Assembly: GCF_008727715.1 (NCBI RefSeq) | Contig: NZ_CP044218.1 | Coordinates: 4,543,501-4,607,500 of the forward strand | DNA: 64,000 bases | From: Mesorhizobium terrae | Lineage (GTDB): Bacteria; Pseudomonadota; Alphaproteobacteria; Rhizobiales; Rhizobiaceae | Direction of reading: 5' to 3' | Translations under genes and position numbers: made by a program | Shown: in pieces, positions 11,676-22,006 of the stretch | Layout: every line of letters begins with the position of its first letter | How positions within the stretch are numbered: position 1 is the stretch's first letter | The notes under the pieces: model-generated | The model's input: the letters and a program-made list of their open reading frames with translations, nothing else | Told to the model about the DNA's origin: nothing | Database searches by the model: none

Positions 11676-11818
11676 GCTGTTACTTACCAATCGTCGGGCA
11701 ATTCCACCGTTCACGTCACGCGGTTGACGCAGGGGCGTGGCAGGGAATGCGGCCGGAGCGCGATTGCGCCGCCATTTCGCTTGAACCGGCAGCCAGAATG
11801 ATGCACACCGCCGCCAAC

Positions 11819-12700
11819 ATGCACCGACCAGCCCATCCGCTCGATCATATCGTGCTGCCGACTGAAAGCCTCGGCGCGGCAGAGGCTCGGCTCGCCGCTC
11901 TCGGATTCACCGTGGCGCCGCGTGGCATACATCCTTTCGGCACCGAGAATTGCTGCGTTTACCTGGCTGACGGCACCTTTCTCGAGCCGTTGGCCGTGGG
12001 TGATGCCGAGGTCGCCGCGCAGGCAATCATGGCCGGCAACGTCTTTGTCGCCCGCGACCACACCTATCGCGAAGAGCATGGCGCCGAAGGGTTTTCGGCC
12101 ATCGTCTTCGGTACCGAAGATGCCGACGCCGACCATCGTGCCTATGTCGAGGCGAATATTTCGGCCGGCGAAAGGCTCGATTTTTCGCGCCCCTTCACCG
12201 ACCGCTCCGGCAAGAGCGACACGGTTTCATTCCGGCTGGCTTTCGCCTCCGGGCGCGATACGCCGGACGCCTTCGTCTTCGCCTGCCAGCGTGTCAATGC
12301 CCCCAAGGTCGACCGGGCCGCACTGCAAGCGCATGCCAACGGCGCCGTTGCAATCCGCGGCGTTGTGGCGGTGAGCGACGATGTGGCGAGGCTGCGCAAG
12401 CTGCTCGCTATTGCCGCGGGCGCGCCCAACAAGGCCGCTGTGGCGGAAAGTCGGCTGGCTCTGCCCAATGCCGATATCGAGTTGATGCACGGGGCGGAGT
12501 ATGAGGCGAAGTTCGGTCTTGGTGCCGGCGCGCGTTCGGCTTTGCGTTTCGTCGCCGTGGTCTTCGCGACCGCCGATCTTGTTGCGACCGAACGTCTGCT
12601 TGTGTCCGCGCATGTAAAACACCATCTGCGCGATGGCCGGCTTGTGGTGCCCCAAGCAGACGGCCAGGGTGCAGCCTTCATCTTCGAGGAACGGACATGA
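11819..12700 (+). CDS. VOC (glyoxalase-like) superfamily protein
   Basis: A protein of about 293 residues beginning [18 protein letters not shown], the usual start of glyoxalase-like (PF13468-type) proteins, with two beta-alpha-beta-beta-beta modules suggested by the repeated layout. In-frame starts at 11747, 11798 and 11801 are also possible; 11819 is chosen to match the domain start. The first module carries the metal-site-like DHIVLP. The stop overlaps the kdsA start by ATGA (12697-12700), so it may be co-translated with KdsA; a functional link is not known. The substrate is unknown. Confidence 0.75.
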   Translation: MHRPAHPLDHIVLPTESLGAAEARLAALGFTVAPRGIHPFGTENCCVYLADGTFLEPLAVGDAEVAAQAIMAGNVFVARDHTYREEHGAEGFSAIVFGTEDADADHRAYVEANISAGERLDFSRPFTDRSGKSDTVSFRLAFASGRDTPDAFVFACQRVNAPKVDRAALQAHANGAVAIRGVVAVSDDVARLRKLLAIAAGAPNKAAVAESRLALPNADIELMHGAEYEAKFGLGAGARSALRFVAVVFATADLVATERLLVSAHVKHHLRDGRLVVPQADGQGAAFIFEERT

Positions 12701-13530
12701 CCAAACCCAATGCCAAAGTGACCGTCGGCAAGACACTGTTTGCCAATGACGCGCCGCTGTCGCTGATTGCCGGTCCATGTCAGTTCGAGTCGCGCCAGCA
12801 TGCTTTCGACATGGCCGGCAAGCTGAAGGAACTCACGCAGAAACTCGGCATCGGTTTTGTCTATAAATCTTCCTTCGACAAGGCCAACCGCAGCTCGCTG
12901 TCCAGCACGCGCGGCGCCGGTCTCGAGGCAGCATTGCCGGCCTTTTCAGACCTCCGCAAGGAACTCGGCGTAACAATCCTCACCGACGTCCACACTGAAG
13001 AGCAGTGCGCGATCGTGGCGCCGCATGTTGACGTGTTGCAGATCCCGGCGTTCCTGTCGCGCCAGACCGACCTGTTGGTGGCTGCAGCCAAGACCGGCAA
13101 GGTCATCAACGTCAAGAAGGGACAGTTCCTGGCGCCGTGGGACATGAAGAATGTCGTGAGCAAGGTGACCGGTTCGGGCAACGCCAATGTGCTGGTGACG
13201 GAGCGTGGTGCCTCCTTCGGTTACAACACGCTGGTCTCCGACATGCGCGCGCTGCCGATCATGGCCGAGATTGGCGCGCCGGTGATTTTCGACGCCACCC
13301 ATTCCGTGCAGCAGCCGGGCGGGCAGGGTGCCACCTCCGGCGGCGAACGTCGTTTCGTCGAAACCCTGGCCCGGGCCGCTGTGGCTGTGGGTGTCGCAGG
13401 TGTCTTCGTCGAGACGCATGAGGACCCCGATAATTCGACCTCGTCGGACGGGCCGAACATGGTGCCGTTCAAGGACATGCCGGCGCTGCTTGAGCGGCTG
13501 ATGGCTTTCGACCGCATCGCCAAGGGCTGA
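12697..13530 (+). CDS. kdsA: 3-deoxy-8-phosphooctulonate synthase (KDO-8-P synthase)
   Basis: A 277-residue TIM-barrel enzyme that condenses arabinose-5-phosphate with phosphoenolpyruvate for lipopolysaccharide KDO. Family motifs: [10 protein letters not shown] near residue 25, [14 protein letters not shown] near 53, [16 protein letters not shown] near 112, [14 protein letters not shown] near 140 and the C-terminal SDGPNMVP. The length is normal. It overlaps the VOC gene by 4 bases and is followed by the dodecin gene. Confidence 0.96.
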   Translation: MTKPNAKVTVGKTLFANDAPLSLIAGPCQFESRQHAFDMAGKLKELTQKLGIGFVYKSSFDKANRSSLSSTRGAGLEAALPAFSDLRKELGVTILTDVHTEEQCAIVAPHVDVLQIPAFLSRQTDLLVAAAKTGKVINVKKGQFLAPWDMKNVVSKVTGSGNANVLVTERGASFGYNTLVSDMRALPIMAEIGAPVIFDATHSVQQPGGQGATSGGERRFVETLARAAVAVGVAGVFVETHEDPDNSTSSDGPNMVPFKDMPALLERLMAFDRIAKG

Positions 13531-13624
13531 CGGCGGCGACCCTGTATCGACTACCCTTGCTTGCGAGCGCTGGCGGCCGGTTGTAGGCTCGCCCGGCAAA
13601 TTGGCTCGTCGTCAGGAGTAGGAT

Positions 13625-13828
13625 ATGTCCGTCGCCCGCGTTACCGAGATCACTGCATCATCCAAGAAGAGCTTCCAGGACGCCATCGAGAAGGGCGTCG
13701 AGCGCGCTTCCAAGACGCTTAAGAATGTCGAGGGTGCCTGGATCCAGGACCAGAAGGTCGTGGTCGAGAACGGCAAGATCGTCGCCTACCGGGTCAACAT
13801 GAAGGTCACCTTCATCCTCGCCGAGTGA
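13625..13828 (+). CDS. Dodecin (flavin-storage protein)
   Basis: A 67-residue protein with the dodecin pattern: VARVTEITASSKKSFQDAIEKG, then the flavin-stacking Trp in VEGAWIQDQKV, and a final strand YRVNMKVTFIL. Dodecins assemble into hollow 12-mers that bind flavin dimers and limit free-flavin photochemistry. A ribosome site AGGAG lies 8 bases before the ATG. It is a single gene between kdsA and an oxygenase. Confidence 0.93.
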   Translation: MSVARVTEITASSKKSFQDAIEKGVERASKTLKNVEGAWIQDQKVVVENGKIVAYRVNMKVTFILAE

Positions 13829-13925
13829 TCCCAAGCAGCAAGCCTGGAACAACGCTTCCTCGTTGAAGCGCCGCCAAGCGCAACGTTATGCTCCAACCAG
13901 AACAAAAATCTGAGGGGAGTGGAAA

Positions 13926-14918
13926 ATGGTTGCGACGGCGTTTCCGGTCTTCGATCTTTCGCGTTTCGAGGCGGCGGATACGGCTGGGCGCAAGGCGCTT
14001 GGCCGCGAGGTCGACGCGATCTGCCGGGAAACCGGCTTTCTCGCAATCAGCGGCCATTCGGTACCGCCGGCGGTGATCGACGCCGTCTGGTCGAAGGCCA
14101 AAGCCTTTTTCGATCGGCCGCCGGAAGCCAAGGAAAAGGTGAGGGCGCCCTATCCCGGCTATCCCTATGGTTATCTCGGTCCCGGCGTAGAGGCGCTGGC
14201 GAGGTCCAAGGGTGCTGACACGCCGCCGGATTTGAAGGAAAGTTTCAATGGCGGTCCGCTCTCGGTGCCCGAGGGGCTGACCGATCCGCAGGCGCTGTCC
14301 TTCTGCTACGCCGAGACGATCTGGCCGGATGCGCCGGATGGTTTCGTCGAAGCGTGGAAAGCCTATTACACCGCCATGGAAGATCTGGCGGCGCGCATCA
14401 TGCGCGTCTTCGCCGTCGCGCTCGACCTGCGGGAAGACTATTTCGAGCCGATGATCGATCGGCCGATCAGTGCCTTGCGGGCGTTGAACTATCCCGAGAC
14501 CGACACCCCGCCGCTGGTCGGCCAGCTGCGCGCCGGCGCCCATACCGACTATGGCAGCCTGACCATCCTTCTGCCGCAGCCGGGTTCGGGCGGCCTGCAA
14601 ATTTACACGCCGGAAGGGGAATGGCGCGAGGTGCCGCCGGTAGCGGGCGCCTTCGTCATCAACATCGGCGACCTGATGGCGTTGTGGACCAACGACCGCT
14701 GGGTTTCGACACTGCACCGTGTCGTCAATCCCGATGTCGGTGCGGCCAAATCGTCCAGGCGCCAGTCGCTCGCCTTCTTCCATCAACCCAACTGGCACCA
14801 GGAGATCGCCTGCCTGGATACCTGCCTGAAGCCGGGAGAGGTGCCGCGCTACCAGCCCGTGCAGTCCGGTCCCTACCTGATGGGGAAATTCAGCGCGACG
14901 GTGAAGCCGGCAGCCTGA
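13926..14918 (+). CDS. 2-oxoglutarate/Fe(II)-type dioxygenase of the isopenicillin-N-synthase family
   Basis: A 330-residue cytoplasmic oxygenase. An N-terminal DIOX_N region begins with FPVFDLSRFEA. The double-stranded beta-helix core shows the iron ligands HTDYGSLTILL (His-x-Asp, near residues 205-210) and STLHRVVNP (distal His), with the cosubstrate Arg/Ser pair in RRQSLAFFHQPN. Members act on varied substrates (antibiotics, hormones, flavonoids); the substrate here is unknown. A GAGGGG ribosome site lies just upstream. Confidence 0.9.
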   Translation: MVATAFPVFDLSRFEAADTAGRKALGREVDAICRETGFLAISGHSVPPAVIDAVWSKAKAFFDRPPEAKEKVRAPYPGYPYGYLGPGVEALARSKGADTPPDLKESFNGGPLSVPEGLTDPQALSFCYAETIWPDAPDGFVEAWKAYYTAMEDLAARIMRVFAVALDLREDYFEPMIDRPISALRALNYPETDTPPLVGQLRAGAHTDYGSLTILLPQPGSGGLQIYTPEGEWREVPPVAGAFVINIGDLMALWTNDRWVSTLHRVVNPDVGAAKSSRRQSLAFFHQPNWHQEIACLDTCLKPGEVPRYQPVQSGPYLMGKFSATVKPAA

Positions 14919-14942
14919 CAAAGGCCGAAAACTGGCTTTTAG

Positions 14943-16313
<1,371 letters not shown>

Positions 16314-16335
16314 TCAGGCAAATCCAGCCTCAACG

Positions 16336-16363
16336 AAGGGCGGGCCTGAGGCCCGCCCTTTTT
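16336..16363 (+). terminator. Rho-independent terminator of eno
   Basis: AAGGGCGGGCC pairs perfectly with GGCCCGCCCTT around a TGA loop and is followed by a T-run. It starts 22 bases past the eno stop. Confidence 0.93.
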
Positions 16364-16435
16364 GCATCCGCGGCCTCGCCGTAACCCTCCATTAAGCACA
16401 ATCGGGCGACAAGAGGTGGACGAGGAGTCGCGCCG

Positions 16436-16759
16436 ATGTGGACACGCCAGCACAAGCAGACAAATGCCGGACGGCTGATCGTGCCGTCCCTGTGCGCGCT
16501 GTTCTTGAGCTATTTCGGCTATCATGCCTATCATGGCGCGTTCGGCATCAATTCGAAGGCCAAACTCCAGGCGCAGGTCGCGGGCTTGCAAGAACAGCTG
16601 GCGTCGGTGAAAGCGCGCCGCATGGAAATCGAGCAGCGGGTCCGGCTTCTGCATGACGGCTCGCTGGAGAAGGATATGCTGGACGAGCAGGCGCGCCGCA
16701 CGCTGAATGTGACGAGCGCCGACGAGCTCGTCATCATGCTGCCGACGAAATCGAATTAA
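16436..16759 (+). CDS. ftsB: Septum formation initiator (FtsB/DivIC family)
   Basis: A 107-residue bitopic membrane protein. A cytoplasmic N-terminus is followed by one membrane segment at about residues 13-32 and a periplasmic coiled coil at about 38-70 (LQAQVAGLQEQLASVKARR), then the DivIC C-terminal motif DMLDEQARRTLN. FtsB works with FtsL and FtsQ in the divisome. Position between eno and pdhA is conserved in rhizobia. Confidence 0.9.
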   Translation: MWTRQHKQTNAGRLIVPSLCALFLSYFGYHAYHGAFGINSKAKLQAQVAGLQEQLASVKARRMEIEQRVRLLHDGSLEKDMLDEQARRTLNVTSADELVIMLPTKSN

Positions 16760-16774
16760 CCGAAAGTCGGTTAA
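16756..16774. repeat. Hairpin overlapping the ftsB stop codon
   Basis: TTAACCGA (16756-16763) and TCGGTTAA (16767-16774) form a perfect 8-base stem with a 3-base loop; the ftsB stop codon is inside the first arm. A loose T-rich stretch (ATTTTCAATATTTCT) follows about 15 bases later. It is either a weak terminator or a protein-binding palindrome. Confidence 0.55.
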
Positions 16775-16808
16775 TCAAGGTTATTTTCAATATTTCTAAT
16801 CGCTTACG

Positions 16809-16863
16809 TGCATGTCAGCCATGCATTTTTCCGCATGGCGGAACGGCAGCTTGCATGTTAGCC
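16809..16863. repeat. 12-base direct repeat in the pdhA upstream region
   Basis: TGCATGTCAGCC (16809-16820) recurs as TGCATGTTAGCC (16852-16863), one mismatch, 43 bases apart (about four helical turns). An inverted repeat GCCATGC/GCATGGC (16818-16824, 16833-16839) overlaps the first copy. The whole block lies 70-125 bases before the pdhA ATG, where an operator would be expected. Confidence 0.5.
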
Positions 16864-16934
16864 TTTTCTCCAATCGGTGGGGAGAGGCAAGCTGCTCCCC
16901 CGTGTCCGCGAAGAGACGCAACAGGGAGTGAAGC

Positions 16935-17975
16935 ATGGCAACCGCCGCCAGAAAAGCGCCTGCCAAATCCAAATCCGACGGCAAATTGCCGAACCTCTCA
17001 GCTCCAAAACCGTTAGACTTTTCAAAGGAGCAGGAACTCTCCGCCTACCGCCTGATGCTGTTGATGCGCCGCTTTGAAGAAAAGGCCGGCCAGCTCTACG
17101 GCATGGGTTTCATCGGCGGCTTCTGCCATCTCTATATCGGTCAGGAGGCTGTCGTCACTGGTCTCAAAATGTCGCTGATCGAAGGCGACCAGATGATCAC
17201 CGCCTATCGCGACCACGCACATATGCTGGCCATGGAGATGAGCCCGCGCGGTGTGATGGCCGAGCTGACCGGACGCCGTGGAGGCTACTCCAAGGGCAAG
17301 GGCGGCTCCATGCACATGTTCTCCAAGGAAAAGAATTTTTACGGCGGTCACGGCATCGTCGGCGCGCAGGTGTCGCTGGGCACGGGCCTCGCCTTCGCCA
17401 ACCGCTATCGCGGCAACAAGAATGTCTCGGTGACCTATTTCGGCGACGGCGCCGCCAATCAGGGCCAGGTCTACGAAAGCTTCAACATGGCCTCGCTGTG
17501 GAAGCTGCCGGTCATCTATGTGATCGAGAACAACCGCTATGCCATGGGCACCTCGGTGACGCGCTCGTCGGCCGAGACCGACTTCTCGCAGCGCGGTCTG
17601 TCGTTCCGCATCCCCGGCATCCAGGTCGATGGCATGGATGTGCGCGCGGTAAAGGCCGCTGGGGAGCTCGCTACAGAATGGTGCCGCGCGGGCAACGGCC
17701 CGATCATCCTCGAAATGCAGACCTATCGCTACCGCGGCCACTCGATGTCGGACCCGGCCAAGTACCGGAGCAAGGAGGAAGTGCAGAAGATGCGCTCCGA
17801 GCACGATCCGATCGAACAGGTCAAGGCGCGCCTGGCCGCCAAGAAATGGGCGAGCGAGGACGATCTCAAGGCCATCGACAAGGACGTGCGCGACATCGTC
17901 GCCGACGCCGCCGACTTCGCCCAGACCGATCCCGAGCCGGATGCGTCCGAGCTCTGGACGGACATCACGATCTAA
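16935..17975 (+). CDS. pdhA: Pyruvate dehydrogenase E1 component, alpha subunit
   Basis: A 346-residue thiamine-diphosphate enzyme subunit that decarboxylates pyruvate as part of the pyruvate dehydrogenase complex. It shows the TPP/Mg motif GDGAANQGQVYESFNMA near residue 170 ending in VIENN, and the phosphorylation-loop-like YRGHSMSDPAKYR near 268. A basic Ala/Lys-rich N-terminal stretch of about 30 residues precedes the domain. It starts the pdhABC operon; the ribosome site is CAGGGAGTGAAGC before the ATG. Confidence 0.97.
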   Translation: MATAARKAPAKSKSDGKLPNLSAPKPLDFSKEQELSAYRLMLLMRRFEEKAGQLYGMGFIGGFCHLYIGQEAVVTGLKMSLIEGDQMITAYRDHAHMLAMEMSPRGVMAELTGRRGGYSKGKGGSMHMFSKEKNFYGGHGIVGAQVSLGTGLAFANRYRGNKNVSVTYFGDGAANQGQVYESFNMASLWKLPVIYVIENNRYAMGTSVTRSSAETDFSQRGLSFRIPGIQVDGMDVRAVKAAGELATEWCRAGNGPIILEMQTYRYRGHSMSDPAKYRSKEEVQKMRSEHDPIEQVKARLAAKKWASEDDLKAIDKDVRDIVADAADFAQTDPEPDASELWTDITI

Positions 17976-17990
17976 GGGGAGGGTGCGACC

Positions 17991-19379
17991 ATGCCGATCG
18001 AAATTCTCATGCCCGCGCTCTCGCCGACCATGGAAGAGGGCAATCTGTCGAAATGGCTGAAAAACGAGGGTGACAAGGTCGCCCCGGGCGACGTCATTGC
18101 CGAAATCGAGACCGACAAGGCGACCATGGAAGTGGAAGCCGTCGACGAAGGCACGCTCGGAAAGATCCTGATCGCCGCCGGTTCCGAAGGCGTCAAGGTC
18201 AACACGCCGATCGCGATGCTGTTGCAGGACGGCGAAAGCGCCGGTGATATCGGCAAGGCGGCCGCACCGGCCAAGGCCGAGGCGCCGGCCGTAGCCGAGC
18301 CAGCGCCGGCTCCGGCCGAGAAGCTGGCCGCCGCTCCCGTCGCCGCGGCGCCGAAAGCGCAGATCGCGGCCGATCCCGATATTCCGGCCGGAACCGAAAT
18401 GGTTTCCACCACCGTGCGCGAAGCCTTGCGCGATGCCATGGCCGAGGAAATGCGCCGTGACGCGGACGTCTTCGTCATGGGCGAGGAAGTCGCCGAATAC
18501 CAGGGTGCCTATAAGATCACCCAAGGCCTGCTACAGGAATTCGGCCCGCAGCGCGTGGTCGACACGCCGATCACCGAGCACGGCTTTGCCGGCGTCGGGG
18601 TCGGTGCCGCGATGACGGGCCTCAAGCCGATCGTCGAATTCATGACCTTCAACTTCGCCATGCAGGCGATCGACCAGATCATCAACTCGGCGGCCAAGAC
18701 GCTTTATATGTCCGGCGGCCAGATGGGTGCGCCGATCGTGTTCCGCGGCCCGAACGGGGCAGCGTCGCGCGTGGCGGCCCAGCACAGCCAGGACTATGGC
18801 GCCTGGTACAGCCACATTCCCGGCCTCAAGGTCGTGCAGCCTTATACGGCGGCCGACGCCAAGGGGCTGCTCAAGGCAGCGATCCGCGACCCCAACCCGG
18901 TCATCTTCCTGGAAAATGAAATCCTCTACGGCCACTCCTTCGACGTGCCGAAAATGGACGATTTCATTCTGCCGATCGGCAAGGCGCGCATCCACAAGGT
19001 GGGCAAGGACGTCACCATTGTTTCATGGGGCATCGGCATGACCTACGCGGTCAAGGCCGAGGCGGAACTGGCCAAGCTCGGCATCGACGCCGAGATCGTC
19101 GATTTGAGAACCATCCGCCCGATGGATATCGATACCATCATCGCCTCGGTGAAGAAGACCAATCGCCTGGTCACGGTGGAGGAAGGTTTCCCGCAGTCCT
19201 CGGTCGGCGACTACATCGCCAACCAGGTGTCGCGCCGGGCTTTCGACTATCTCGACGCGCCGGTCATCACCGTCGCCGGCAAGGACGTGCCTATGCCCTA
19301 TGCCGCCAATCTCGAGAAGCTGGCGCTGCCTAATGTCGCGGAAGTGATCGAGGCGGTGAAAGCCGTCACCTATCGCTGA
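17991..19379 (+). CDS. pdhB: Pyruvate dehydrogenase E1 component, beta subunit with N-terminal lipoyl domain
   Basis: A 462-residue protein, about 130 residues longer than a plain E1 beta. Residues 1-80 are a lipoyl domain with the modified Lys in [16 protein letters not shown]. Residues 85-135 are an Ala/Pro-rich hinge, and the E1 beta transketolase-like domain starts near 140 ([16 protein letters not shown]). The extra lipoyl domain on E1 beta is an established feature of rhizobia and relatives. It lies 15 bases after pdhA, and its lipoyl domain closely resembles that of the downstream E2. Confidence 0.97.
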   Translation: MPIEILMPALSPTMEEGNLSKWLKNEGDKVAPGDVIAEIETDKATMEVEAVDEGTLGKILIAAGSEGVKVNTPIAMLLQDGESAGDIGKAAAPAKAEAPAVAEPAPAPAEKLAAAPVAAAPKAQIAADPDIPAGTEMVSTTVREALRDAMAEEMRRDADVFVMGEEVAEYQGAYKITQGLLQEFGPQRVVDTPITEHGFAGVGVGAAMTGLKPIVEFMTFNFAMQAIDQIINSAAKTLYMSGGQMGAPIVFRGPNGAASRVAAQHSQDYGAWYSHIPGLKVVQPYTAADAKGLLKAAIRDPNPVIFLENEILYGHSFDVPKMDDFILPIGKARIHKVGKDVTIVSWGIGMTYAVKAEAELAKLGIDAEIVDLRTIRPMDIDTIIASVKKTNRLVTVEEGFPQSSVGDYIANQVSRRAFDYLDAPVITVAGKDVPMPYAANLEKLALPNVAEVIEAVKAVTYR

Positions 19380-19397
19380 TCTGGCCGGGAGGACAAC

Positions 19398-20750
19398 ATG
19401 CCGATCAACATCACCATGCCGGCCCTCTCGCCCACCATGGAGGAGGGCAATCTTGCCAAATGGCTGGTCAAGGAAGGCGACAAGGTTTCGCCGGGCGACG
19501 TGATCGCCGAGATCGAGACCGACAAGGCGACGATGGAAGTCGAAGCCGTCGATGAAGGTACCGTTGCCAAGCTGGTTGTGCCGGCTGGCAGCGAGGGTGT
19601 AAAGGTCAACGCCGTGATCGCCATCCTGGCCGCCGAAGGCGAGGATGCCGGTGCCGCCGCCAAGGGTGGTGCAGTACCCGCCAAGGCGGAGGCGCCCAAG
19701 GCGGAAGCGCCGGCCGAAGCTCCGACAGCTCAAACCGCTGCGGCAGCGCCAGTTGCACCGAAGCCGGTTGCGAATGGGGCGGCACCTGTTGCCGCCGGCG
19801 AGCGCACTTTCGCGTCGCCGCTCGCTCGTCGCATTGCGAAGGATGCCGGCGTCGATGTCTCCGCCGTCACCGGTTCCGGCCCGCATGGGCGCGTGGTGAA
19901 GGCGGATGTCGAGGCGGCGCTTGCCGGTGGTGGCGTGGCCAAGGTCGCGCCTGCTCCGGCCGCAGCACCTGCCGTTGGCGGTGCACCGGCTGCCAAGCCG
20001 ATGTCGGACGAGGCGGTGCTGAAACTGTTCGAGCAGGGTTCCTACGATCTCGTCCCGCACGACAATATGAGGAAGACCATCGCCCGGCGTCTGGTCGAGG
20101 CGAAGTCGACCATCCCGCATTTCTATCTCACACTCGATTGCGAGCTGGATGCGCTGTTGAAACTGCGTTCCGAGCTCAATGCCGCCGCCCCGATCAAGAA
20201 GACCGACAAGGGCGACGTGCCAGCCTACAAGCTCTCGGTCAACGACATGATCATCAAGGCGATGGCGCAGGCGCTGGTTGCCGTGCCCGATGCCAACGCC
20301 TCGTGGACCGAGACCGCGATGGTCAAGCACAAGCATGCCGATGTCGGCGTGGCGGTGTCGATCCCGGGCGGGCTGATCACGCCGATCGTCAGGAAGGCGG
20401 ATCAAAAGACCTTGTCCGTCATCTCCAACGAGATGAAGGATCTGGCAAAACGGGCGCGCGACCGCAAGCTGAAGCCGGAAGAGTATCAGGGCGGCACGAC
20501 GGCTGTCTCGAACCTCGGCATGTTCGGTATCAAGGACTTTGCCGCCGTCATCAATCCGCCGCATGCGACGATCCTGGCGGTGGGTGCCGGCGAGGAGCGG
20601 GCGGTGGTCAAGGGCGGCGAAGTGAAGATCGCCACCGTGATGTCCGTTACCCTTTCGACCGACCACCGTGCCGTCGACGGTGCGCTGGGTGCCGAACTGC
20701 TCGGTGCCTTCAAGCGCATCATCGAAAACCCGATGGCTATGTTGGTTTAG
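19398..20750 (+). CDS. pdhC: Dihydrolipoyllysine acetyltransferase (E2) of pyruvate dehydrogenase
   Basis: A 450-residue core subunit of the complex. A lipoyl domain (residues 1-80, Lys in [15 protein letters not shown]) is followed by an Ala/Pro linker, a peripheral-subunit-binding domain near 135-172 ([20 protein letters not shown]), a second linker and the catalytic domain from about 215. The active-site [10 protein letters not shown] lies near 422. It transfers the acetyl group from lipoate to CoA. It follows pdhB by 18 bases. Confidence 0.97.
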   Translation: MPINITMPALSPTMEEGNLAKWLVKEGDKVSPGDVIAEIETDKATMEVEAVDEGTVAKLVVPAGSEGVKVNAVIAILAAEGEDAGAAAKGGAVPAKAEAPKAEAPAEAPTAQTAAAAPVAPKPVANGAAPVAAGERTFASPLARRIAKDAGVDVSAVTGSGPHGRVVKADVEAALAGGGVAKVAPAPAAAPAVGGAPAAKPMSDEAVLKLFEQGSYDLVPHDNMRKTIARRLVEAKSTIPHFYLTLDCELDALLKLRSELNAAAPIKKTDKGDVPAYKLSVNDMIIKAMAQALVAVPDANASWTETAMVKHKHADVGVAVSIPGGLITPIVRKADQKTLSVISNEMKDLAKRARDRKLKPEEYQGGTTAVSNLGMFGIKDFAAVINPPHATILAVGAGEERAVVKGGEVKIATVMSVTLSTDHRAVDGALGAELLGAFKRIIENPMAMLV

Positions 20751-20768
20751 GCGGCCGGGTTGGGCCGC

Positions 20769-21407
20769 ATGAAAACCATCCTCTGCTACGGCGATTCCCT
20801 GACCTGGGGCTACGATGCCTCAGGTCCGGGGCGCCATTCGCTCGAAGATCGCTGGCCGAGCGTGCTGCAAGCTGAGCTTGGCGCCGATGTCCATGTCGTC
20901 GCCGAAGGGCTGAACGGCCGCACCACTGCCTTTGACGACAATTTTGCCGAGGCCGATCGGAACGGCGCTCGCACTTTGCCAACGGTTCTTGGCACGCATG
21001 CGCCGCTCGATCTCGTCATCATCATGCTCGGCGCCAACGACATGAAGCCGTGGATCCACGGCAATCCGCTGGCGGCCAGGCAAGGCATGGCGCGACTGGT
21101 CTCGATCGTACGCGGCTATGATCACGGCATGGGCTATCCGCCGCCACGGGTGCTCCTGGTTTCGCCTCCGGTGCTTAGCCACACGACCAATTCCGAATAC
21201 AAGGAAATGTTCGCCGGCGGCGACAAGGCCTCGCAGCACCTTGCGCCGCTCTATGCGGCGCTCGCCGAGGAAGTGGGCTGCGGCTTTTTCGACGCAGGTA
21301 CGGTGGCACGAACGACACCGCTCGACGGTGTTCATCTCGACGCCGACAACAGCCGCAGGATTGGTGCGGCGTTGGTGCCGAAAGTGCGTGAGCTGCTGGG
21401 GTTGTGA
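20769..21407 (+). CDS. SGNH/GDSL-type hydrolase (arylesterase-like)
   Basis: A 212-residue esterase. The blocks are clear: block I CYGDSLTWGYD (nucleophile Ser near residue 9), the oxyanion GANDMKPW near 80 and block V DGVHLDADNSR with the catalytic Asp/His near 190. No signal peptide is seen. It sits 18 bases after pdhC and overlaps the next gene, so it is probably read with the pdh operon although it has no known role in pyruvate oxidation. ATG 20769 is chosen because block I follows at once. Confidence 0.9.
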   Translation: MKTILCYGDSLTWGYDASGPGRHSLEDRWPSVLQAELGADVHVVAEGLNGRTTAFDDNFAEADRNGARTLPTVLGTHAPLDLVIIMLGANDMKPWIHGNPLAARQGMARLVSIVRGYDHGMGYPPPRVLLVSPPVLSHTTNSEYKEMFAGGDKASQHLAPLYAALAEEVGCGFFDAGTVARTTPLDGVHLDADNSRRIGAALVPKVRELLGL

Positions 21408-21988
21408 TGGCAGCGGCGACAACCATTCGCAGGGCCGAGAAGCGCGATGCCGCCGAGCTCGCTATTCTGGTCGATGTAAGCTCGCACGGTTTCGCGTCGT
21501 GGTTCTGGTACGGGGCGGTGCTTGACGGTTCCAAGGAAACCGCCTTTGAACAGGGGCGCTCTTTCATGCGTTCCGACACCGAACAGGCCGCGTGGAAAGA
21601 CGCCAGCCTGGCCGTGATCGGCGAGGAAGTTGCTGGCGTCGTCATCGGTCATCCGATCGAACCGTCGATCGTCGACGCGGAGGCGCCGCATCCGGTCATC
21701 GAGCCGATCCTGGCCTTGCAGAAAACGCTGGTCGGCCACTGGTTCCTCGACAGTCTTGGCGTATACGGGCACCATCGCGGCAGGGGGCTCGGCAAGCGGC
21801 TTCTCGACCACGAAATCGCACGCGGAGGCGGCAGGCCGATGAGCCTGATCACCGAAAGCCACAACGAGACGGCGCTCGGCCTCTACGGGTCGCGCGGATT
21901 CGTGGAAGTGGCCCGCAAACGCGCTGTACCGCTGTTAGACAACAGCAAAGAACATGGCTGGGTGCTGCTGACGCGCGGCGCCGCTTGA
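21407..21988 (+). CDS. GNAT family N-acetyltransferase
   Basis: About 193 residues. Motif A is visible as LDSLGVYGHHRGRGLGKRLLDHE near residues 117-140 and motif B as ETALGLYGSRGFVEVARK near 160. The ATG overlaps the stop of the SGNH gene; a GTG one codon upstream is an alternative. The substrate is unknown. Together with the hydrolase it separates pdhC from the E3 gene. Confidence 0.85.
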   Translation: MAAATTIRRAEKRDAAELAILVDVSSHGFASWFWYGAVLDGSKETAFEQGRSFMRSDTEQAAWKDASLAVIGEEVAGVVIGHPIEPSIVDAEAPHPVIEPILALQKTLVGHWFLDSLGVYGHHRGRGLGKRLLDHEIARGGGRPMSLITESHNETALGLYGSRGFVEVARKRAVPLLDNSKEHGWVLLTRGAA

Positions 21989-22006
21989 TGAGAAGGCAGG
22001 AAGAAC

